Assembly (NCBI GenBank): GCA_000934455.1
Contig: KN885419.1
Span: forward strand, 1-25,172
DNA length: 25,172 bases
Direction of reading: 5' to 3'
From: Apostichopus parvimensis
Taxonomy: Eukaryota > Echinodermata > Holothuroidea > Aspidochirotida > Stichopodidae
In this document: piece by piece, positions 19,536 through 25,172 of the stretch
Layout of the letters: every line of letters starts with the position of its first letter
Position numbering within the stretch: the first letter of the stretch is position 1
Position numbers and translations under genes: made by a program
The notes under the pieces: generated by a model
Databases searched by the model: none
Told to the model about the DNA's origin: nothing
Seen by the model: only the letters and a program-made list of their open reading frames with translations

Positions 19536-19633
19536 ACGTCACTGAGAACTAACAACAGAGAGGATCAGTTTGTGCGTTCTAGGCTTTGGACCAATCAAGT
19601 GTTTCCAAAGTAGGTTTCTACGTCACAGAGAAC
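19536..19633 (+). promoter_or_regulatory. Putative promoter: duplicated TACGTCAC motif flanking a CCAAT box
   Basis: TACGTCAC followed by TGAGAACT (19536) and AGAGAACT (19619) is a 15-of-16 match, 83 bp apart. CCAATC lies between at 19591. TACGTCA is a CREB/ATF-type half-site by established knowledge. The pair lies 135-235 bp before the first coding ATG of the downstream gene. No TATA box stands out. Promoter function is inferred from position and motif. Confidence 0.45.
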
Positions 19634-19768
19634 TATATCACTGTACAACGAAATTGTAAGGATACATGTACAGTACAGTAAACACATACACATACTTACT
19701 GATATGTTTACTTATTGTGCACGTATAGCGAACTATCTGAAGAAAATATTTTACATGGTGATTATTAA

Positions 19769-19850
19769 ATGGCTGCTGATGACGTTATTTTCATCGTTGC
19801 TTTCATATTAATTTGGATCTTTGGGACATTGCCTTGGAAACGTCGAGAAG
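19769..19850 (+). CDS. Repeat-protein gene exon 1: start codon and membrane anchor
   Basis: It encodes MAADDVIFIVAFILIWIFG then TLPWKRRE, ending phase 1 at the strong donor GAAG|GTAAGA. TAA at 19766-19768 is in frame immediately before the ATG; +4 is G. One hydrophobic stretch of 17-18 residues with acids before and three basic residues after fits a signal-anchor rather than a cleaved signal peptide. Confidence 0.72.
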
Positions 19851-22800
19851 GTAAGATCATGTAGTTCATTTTCAAGACTGTCAGGCGCCAGATCTCAGAG
19901 GTGTGCCGGTTACAATATGGCCATAGGTGGCGCATTCCCTGTGTTCCTGAACGTTCTTGCGTTGCGTTGTACATGACATAGTACGGATTAAAAAGATACA
20001 TTAAATCTCATACTAGTTAGAAATTACTTTTTTCAGTACAGTATATAGAGCCAGTTGGGATAATTTCCTAATGCTCATACCTCTCTAAACTGTACTCAAA
20101 TGTCGTGCTTCAAAGCACTGGTGTTGACAGTACAAACAGTTCCTAGCCTTGATATGATAGAAACATGATATTCATACTGCTCGTACTGACAATAGGAGTG
20201 CTCTGGGAAGCGGGACATGACACTAAAGTATAGAAAAAATGTCCAAACCTGGTCGTATATAGCTAGGTTAATGAATAATCCATAAATTACGAGGATAAAA
20301 GCTGCGCCTTTCCTATACCTTCAAAGTGTATTGTACGTTGAAGAAAACATGGTTGGTCGTTTTGTTTAGAATTGAATGTTGATTTCAATAAATAAAAACA
20401 AAAGGACACTGGAAAAACATAAGGGCAACTATATACAAATCTTTCCGACCATGTGGTCACCTGGGTCTTGAAATCTTCTTGGCTATACCGTATGCCTCAA
20501 CATGGATATATGCTTTTTAAGTACAAAGGCTTATATGTTTCAGGTACCCTTCGTCCAGGTAAACAAAATGCAAGACAGCGGATAATGACGAGACGATCTA
20601 GGGATCGGGCTGTGAGACTCTGCAAACGATATCTTGCTGAAATTGAGGCTCGAAAAAATGCCCAACGTTTAAAGGCTGGGATGAAGCAGAAATCACGATC
20701 TTTTTGCAAGAAATCTGGCCTTGATAAGAAACAGCTTGGAGAAACGAAAGGTGCGCTAACATTGTCATTTTTGAAGAAAATTAAAACAAAAAGCGAAAAA
20801 TCCAAATATCCCTTCACATTAAGAACATTCCAACCATTAGATAATTCCAATTTTTATACGGTTTTGACAATAGTGCAAGATAAATTGAACTCGCCTGCCA
20901 CTACCTCCAGCTTAAAAACTGCTGAACTAAAAACGGAATAATTTAACCCAAAGTAAATTTAAAATTAAAGTGGAAATGGAGAGATGTTTTTTGGGGGTTG
21001 GGGTGCCCGTACGGGCCTGATTAGGAATATAAAGTTAGCTGGTATAAGGTTTTGGTTGATAAATAACAGTATAAAGTTGATGCTATTTAGTGATAATTTT
21101 ACTCTTCCATGTTTGTTAGTCATATTGAGCATTTATTACAATAAGAATAGTTTAAACAATATTTAATGTGTTTGTGTCTATTTGTGTGTATGTATGTGCG
21201 TTTTATGCGCTTTCCTCTGGATCCCTTCATGAAATTTAACTATCAAACAGTCACTAATTTTAACCTTAGTGTACACAATTTTGAGACACAACAGCTACTC
21301 TTTCTTGTTCATATGACAGCTCCTGACTTGATGGTGTTAGGAGAAAATATGAAGAAAGTCACCGGGACCTCCAAGAGTGACGAGACCATCGGAGCAGATT
21401 CTAACACAAGGGTAGAGAAAACCACGAATGTAAACACTAACGCGGAGGTTGAGACAATTGCAGTTGCAGACATAGAAACCGTGGTGAACTCCACCACCTG
21501 TGTTGAAACGACTACCGACGAAGTGGTTGACATCGAAACCGAGTTGAAGTGCACTACCGACGTTGAAACGACTACCGACGGAGAGGTTGACACTGAAACC
21601 GAGTTGAAGTGCTCTGCCGAGGTTGAATCGCCTACCTACGAAGAGGTTGATACCGAATCCGAGTTCGAATCCGAGTTGAACTCCACCACCGAGGTTGAAG
21701 CGACTGCCAAAAATTGGTTTGAAGCCGACATCGTGGTTATATCAACCATGAAGGCTAAAACTCCTGCCGAAGAGGTCGTTAACAACCACGAGGTAAATCC
21801 CAGCGGATATTAAAGCCACTCTTGTGTACCTTCATTCTGTAAATCATGTCATATAAATATACAGATTTAATTACAATTTTATCATTCAGTTCTAAGGATA
21901 GATGTTTACTGTATTGTTATTACCATTTCATTAAATAAAAAAAGAGTCCTACGGTGGACAGTATCTCACCAATGGCTGTACCTCAACATCCGGAAGACTG
22001 GGTCCTTCAATTGACTTATTTATTTAAAGAAATATTGTCACAATGTTTACTTTAATCATTTAGATATTACATAACTATGTGCTTTATAACCATTTTAATT
22101 ACTTTAAAACAGGTACAAACACCTAAGAAAGGAGGTGGTACACGAAACCGAACATATTTCAAAAAGAAGACACCAGGAAATATTACAAATAAACAACAAA
22201 AGGACAAGAAAATTAAAGAAACAAGGAAAATGGGTCATCAACAGAAAGCCAGAACAACGAAATATCAGCAACCAAAACGGCGAGAATTCTACAAACCTCC
22301 TTACCAGGTAACGATACCAGCGATGTAATCTCCTAGACCAAGGAATATACTTTAAGAATATTCTATCGGTAGAAAACTCATCATATTCTTATCTAGTTTA
22401 ATTTAAAAAAACAAAACAAGTTGACAATGTTTAGTTTCCCTAAGGAAATATAAGTTTTCACGTCATCTTTCTTGATTCAGAATCAATCACACAAACCTCG
22501 AAGATATCGAGTAGCAGCTACGCCAGCACTACCGGAACAACTCCAGTGGCAGGTTTCAGTAGTTTACAAGAAAACTCTGAATAACACCAAGAAATTCAGA
22601 CAAAACCAGGTGAGAGCTTTATTTGCTGACCATCTCGAGACCAGCAACTTGACCGTTGCTCTCCCGCATCATGCAAACATCCAAAATACAGACGCATCCA
22701 GCCAAGAAGCCACTAAAGAGAAATCAACTACATGCCATCAAACCAACAGCCCTACCAGAGCAGAAAGGACTGCAGAAACAAACAGATCAGAAAATGATAA

Positions 22801-23035
22801 AGTTTCATCTCAGCGATCTATTCATAACTCTGCGCGACAGGAAGTTAATATCACGAAAATCATTAGAGATGAACGGAAACAAGGAAAATTGAAGAAAAAG
22901 GCATGCGAACAAAATGTCAGTGTACGTCAGACCGAAAATGTCATCTAGCTTCAATGTTTGTCTGTAAGATCCATGAAACGGTTGTGCTTTTATTTTGATT
23001 TTGGTCGTGTTGGAGAGCCTAGAGGTTGCCAATCC

Positions 23036-23088
<53 letters not shown>

Positions 23089-25172
23089 GGATAGGCGGAG
23101 CTAGGGAGGAGTCGCTTGTAAATCAGTTAAAGCCAAGACATGATAGCCAGAACCTCAGTTTCCGATATCCCACTCCTCGTGGTTACAGAAATAAATGACG
23201 GGCTAAATTCTCTTCGGACAAAATCCTGATCGTAAATGACTGTAAGCATTAGCTAGAAACATAAATGTATGTTCTTATTAATGAGCTGATGAGTAAAATT
23301 GTTTTCTGTGCATGTTGATTGCAGAAAGTTGACGGAGATGTCGGTGAGGGAGAAAGATTGTGCAATAAGATCGAAGACGAAATAAAGAAAGCACTGAAGA
23401 TCTTTGAATCCAAAGATACCAACGTAACAGCCAATCAAAGCAAGAAAGAGAACACAGACGTCACAATAGCAGCCAATCAAAGCAAAGAAAAGAAGTTTGG
23501 CGAACAAAGAGAGGACGCTACTAATAAAAAGAGATCGAGACGTCTTGCTAGAAGAAAGAGGCAAAAGGTGAGGAAGGCATATCTTGTATAGTAGATAGGG
23601 ATTGTCTATCTCGGTATGAATTTCTTAGATTTCATCTCCTAACGTATCACTATGCATTACGCGTGTGGATGTCGGACAACCGATATAGACTCTTGGATAA
23701 TACAGATGTTGGGTCTTTGATATTGCAGTGGCCTCCACATTTGCTGAATAAGAGAGATTATGATTACAATAGAGAGAGAAAAGCTTCATAAACGAGCCTG
23801 GTTTACCATAATAATCAGAAAGGAGTTTAAATTGGTTCTTCTCACTATATTTACTAAATGTTGCATCAAGCATATTGTCAAAGTAATTATGCTTACATTT
23901 AGTATATGTTAGGAAATGTCGATGAAACATTCCAAGAAACATTACTTTGGATAACTTATGTTTATAGGTTGTATCAGTAGGCAGTTGGCTGTGGGCCTTT
24001 AGACGAAGTTGAATGGATTTATTTTGACAATGTGTTTTACTCACCAGGAAAGAAAGAGGGCAGCAAAGTCTTTAAAGGAAGCCGAAACAACTGTAGACAT
24101 TGAAACCGAGTTGAAGTGCACTACCGAGGTTGAAACGACTACCTACGAATTGGTTGACACCGAAACCAAGCTGAAGTGCACTACCGAGGTTGAAACGACT
24201 ACCAACGAAGAGGTTGACATCGAAACTGAGTTAAAATCCCCCATCAATGTTGAAACGACTACCAACGAATTGGTTGACACCGAAACTGAGTTGAAGTTTT
24301 CAACCGAGGTTGAAACGAAAACCAACGAAGTGGTTGACATCGAAACCGAGTTGAAGTGCGCTACCGAGGTTGAAACGTCTACCAACGAAGTGGTTGACAC
24401 CGAAACCGAGTTGAAGTGCGCTACCGAGGTTGAAACGACTACCAACGAAGTGGTTAACACCGAAATCGAGTTGAAGTGCACTTCCGAGGTTGAAACGACT
24501 ACCAACGAAGTGGTTGACATCGAAACCGAGTTGAAGTGCACTTCCGAGGTTGAAACGACTACCAACGAAGTGGTTGACACTGAAACCGAGTTGAAGTGCA
24601 TTACCGAGGTTGCAACGACTACCAACGAAGAGGTTGATACCGAATCCGAGTTGAAATCCACCACCAAGGTTGAAGCGACTGCCAAAGATTGGGTTGAAGC
24701 CGACATCTTGGTTATATCAACCGTGAAGGCTACAACTCCTGCCGAAGAGGTCGTTAACAATCTCGAGGTAAACTCCTCAGCGGATATTAAAGCCACTCCA
24801 GTGTTTCTTCATTCTGTAAATCTTGTCATATAAATATTCAGATTTAATTACAAATTTATCATTCAGTTCTAAGGATAGATGTTACTGTATTGTTATTACC
24901 ATTTCAAGGAATGGCTATACTTCAACATCTGGAAGACTGGGTCTTTCAGTTGACTTATTTATTTAAAGAAATATTGTCACAATGTTTACTTTAATCATTT
25001 AGATATTACATAATTATGTGACTGCTTTATACCCATTTTAATGACTTTAAACAGGTACAAACACCTAAGAAAGGAGCTGGAACACGAAACAGAACATACT
25101 TCAAAAAGAAGACACCAGCTAATATTACAAATATACAACAAAAGGACAAGAAAAATAAAGAAACAAGGAAAA
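19769..25172 (+). CDS. Unrecognised membrane-anchored charge-block repeat protein, 5' part, eight exons
   Basis: Gene-level entry. Joining 19769-19850, 20544-20750, 21320-21792, 22113-22307, 22481-22609, 23325-23567, 24048-24767 and 25055 onward keeps one frame through 683 complete codons plus the partial last exon. The ATG follows an in-frame TAA directly, which fixes the start unless there is an upstream coding exon. Residues 1-5 are MAADD, about 6-22 are hydrophobic and KRR follows, which by the positive-inside rule predicts an N-out/C-cytosol anchor. The rest alternates basic (exons 2, 4, 5, 8), acidic (3, 7) and mixed (6) blocks of low complexity. The acidic blocks repeat a 20-residue unit of the type VDTETELKCTTEVETTTNEV. 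The layout (anchor, basic stretch, tandem repeats) recalls the ER ribosome-binding protein p180, but no sequence homology is claimed. Function is unknown. Confidence 0.75.
19851..20543. other. Intron 1 of the repeat-protein gene, no feature seen
   Basis: About 0.7 kb of AT-rich sequence without recognisable repeats. Confidence 0.5.
20544..20750 (+). CDS. Repeat-protein gene exon 2: basic block
   Basis: The acceptor is TATGTTTCAG|GTACC and the donor ACGAAAG|GTGCGC (weaker). It encodes TLRPGKQNARQRIMTRRSRD, then VRLCKRYLAEIEARKNAQRL and FCKKSGLDKKQLGETK, strongly basic and partly helix-prone. The frame stays open past the donor to a stop at 20939-20941, so intron retention would give a short anchored basic protein of about 160 residues. 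The phase 1 end matches the phase of exon 3. Confidence 0.7.
20751..21319. other. Intron 2 of the repeat-protein gene
   Basis: Contains the open extension of exon 2 up to 20941. Beyond that, nothing was recognised before the exon 3 acceptor. Confidence 0.5.
21320..21792 (+). CDS. Repeat-protein gene exon 3: first acidic repeat block (about four units)
   Basis: The acceptor is TGTTCATATGACAG|CTCC and the donor CACGAG|GTAAAT. It encodes APDLMVLGENMKKVTG, a degenerate lead-in, about four 20-residue units (for example VDIETELKCTTDVETTT), and a cap VEATAK.W.EADI..IST.KA.TPAEEVVNN that recurs in exon 7. The one indel-like variant, ESEFESEL, is a local duplication in the last unit. Confidence 0.75.
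21640..22260 (+). repeat. Intragenic duplication, unit 1 (end of exon 3, intron, exon 4)
   Basis: The end of exon 3, the intron (ATAAATATACAGATTTAATT onwards) and exon 4 are highly similar to 24615-25172. Unit 1 has about 46 bp more in the intron (around 21932-21975, AGAGTCCTACGGTGGACAGT). The introns are almost as similar as the exons, which points to a recent copy. Confidence 0.88.
22113..22307 (+). CDS. Repeat-protein gene exon 4: basic block
   Basis: The acceptor is CTTTAAAACAG|GTACA and the donor TACCAG|GTAACG, 65 codons, phase 0 to 0. It begins VQTPKKGGGTRNRTYFKKKT, continues with KQQKDKKIKETRKMGHQQ and ends REFYKPPYQ. It is rich in lysine, arginine and glutamine with regularly spaced aromatics. 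It is paralogous to exon 8 at 25055. Confidence 0.75.
22481..22609 (+). CDS. Repeat-protein gene exon 5: basic block, possibly longer isoform
   Basis: The acceptor is TTCTTGATTCAG|AATCA and the preferred donor AACCAG|GTGAGA, 43 codons, phase 0 to 0: NQSHKPRRYRVAATPALPEQ then LQWQVSVVYKKTLNNTKKF. The frame remains open 113 further codons to a stop at 22948 with a similar hydrophilic, K/N/T/S-rich composition. A longer exon, or an alternative terminus, is therefore possible. Confidence 0.65.
22995..23090 (+). repeat. (TG)n then (AG)n microsatellite
   Basis: A short TG run up to 23050 is followed by about 17 AG dinucleotides (23051-23084). It lies in the intron between exons 5 and 6; the remaining intron sequence to 23324 shows nothing else. 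Confidence 0.9.
23325..23567 (+). CDS. Repeat-protein gene exon 6: mixed-charge block
   Basis: The acceptor is TTGATTGCAG|AAAGT and the donor CAAAAG|GTGAGG, 81 codons, phase 0 to 0. It begins KVDGDVGEGERLCNKIEDEI, contains the repeated phrase ANQSK (TNVTANQSKKEN and TIAANQSKEKK) and ends KKRSRRLARRKRQK, a dense basic cluster. Confidence 0.7.
23568..24047. other. Intron 6 of the repeat-protein gene, no feature seen
   Basis: No repeat was recognised. A 139-codon minus-strand frame at 23625-24044 has no recognisable protein family and no splice partner, and is probably chance. Confidence 0.45.
24048..24767 (+). CDS. Repeat-protein gene exon 7: expanded acidic repeat block (about ten units)
   Basis: The acceptor is TTACTCACCAG|GAAAG and the donor CTCGAG|GTAAAC, 240 codons, phase 0 to 0. 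After ERKRAAKSLKEAETT come about ten 20-residue units in exact 60-bp register from about 24098 to 24700 with no indels. A typical unit, VDTETELKCTTEVETTTNEV, carries five or six acids and one or two basic residues. Cysteine occupies the same position in seven units and is replaced by S or F in three. VDI and VDT starts partly alternate, hinting at a 40-residue higher-order unit. The cap VEATAKDWVEADI and TPAEEVVNN matches exon 3. Confidence 0.8.
24615..25172 (+). repeat. Intragenic duplication, unit 2 (end of exon 7, intron, start of exon 8)
   Basis: Partner of 21640-22260, offset about 2.94-2.98 kb. It runs off the window, so further copies may follow. Confidence 0.88.
25055..25172 (+). CDS. 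Repeat-protein gene exon 8: basic block, cut by the window end
   Basis: The acceptor is GACTTTAAACAG|GTACA; the frame VQTPKKGAGTRNRTYFKKKT continues to the window end. It is nearly identical to exon 4, differing at a few codons such as GAG for GGG and ANITNIQQ for GNITNKQQ. Confidence 0.75.

Noticed and set aside
20497..20850. 117-codon minus-strand frame opposite exon 2 of the repeat-protein gene
   Set aside because: Shadow of the basic exon; no splice signals or recognisable domain on that strand.

Overview
This window looks like animal nuclear DNA, most plausibly from a marine invertebrate deuterostome such as an echinoderm or hemichordate. The evidence is AT-rich DNA, GT-AG introns with polypyrimidine tracts, a vertebrate-like lysosomal beta-mannosidase split into many exons, and introns crowded with small inverted-repeat transposons and minisatellites. 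The exact taxon cannot be fixed from the sequence. No bacterial-type operon, CRISPR array, rRNA gene or convincing tRNA was seen.

Region 1 (1-17550, + strand) is the 3' two thirds of a beta-mannosidase gene (MANBA, GH2). Ten exons between 819 and 17100 join in frame, with every intron phase compatible, into 623 codons plus a stop. They cover the end of an N-terminal beta-sandwich domain, the whole catalytic barrel with both catalytic glutamates, and the C-terminal Ig-like domains. The 5' exons lie upstream of the window. The introns hold: a 201-bp higher-order minisatellite (1-372); a truncated hAT MITE (420-555); two copies of a 360-bp TTAA-flanked MITE (1025-1384, and inverted at 13619-13977); a 2.3-kb TIR-bounded element (1852-4130); two hAT MITEs with 8-bp target duplications in opposite orientation about 80 bp either side of exon 2 of the window (4528-4893, 5359-5740); a duplicated, truncated copy of the acid/base exon (6248-6381); a duplicated splice-donor segment (7831-8660); a 12-unit 46-bp minisatellite 12 bp after a donor (9894-10438); a 24-C tract between duplicated flanks at an acceptor (11332-11425); and degenerate repeats carrying nuclear-receptor-like half-sites (12590-13045).

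Region 2 (17551-19760) is intergenic. It is AT-rich, with a 615-bp TIR element containing a long pyrimidine tract (18457-19071), then a putative promoter with a duplicated TACGTCAC motif flanking a CCAAT box.

Region 3 (19769 to the window end, + strand) is the 5' part of an unrecognised gene. Eight exons with compatible phases encode a short acidic N-terminus, one hydrophobic segment followed by KRR, and then alternating strongly basic and strongly acidic blocks. The acidic blocks are arrays of a 20-residue (60-bp) repeat, many units with one cysteine. An acidic-repeat exon plus the following basic exon has been duplicated within the gene about 3 kb apart, with much of the intron; the second copy has about ten repeat units against about four in the first. 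This gene is the most novel thing here. Topology reasoning suggests a membrane-anchored, cytosol-facing charge-block polyampholyte, but its function is unknown.
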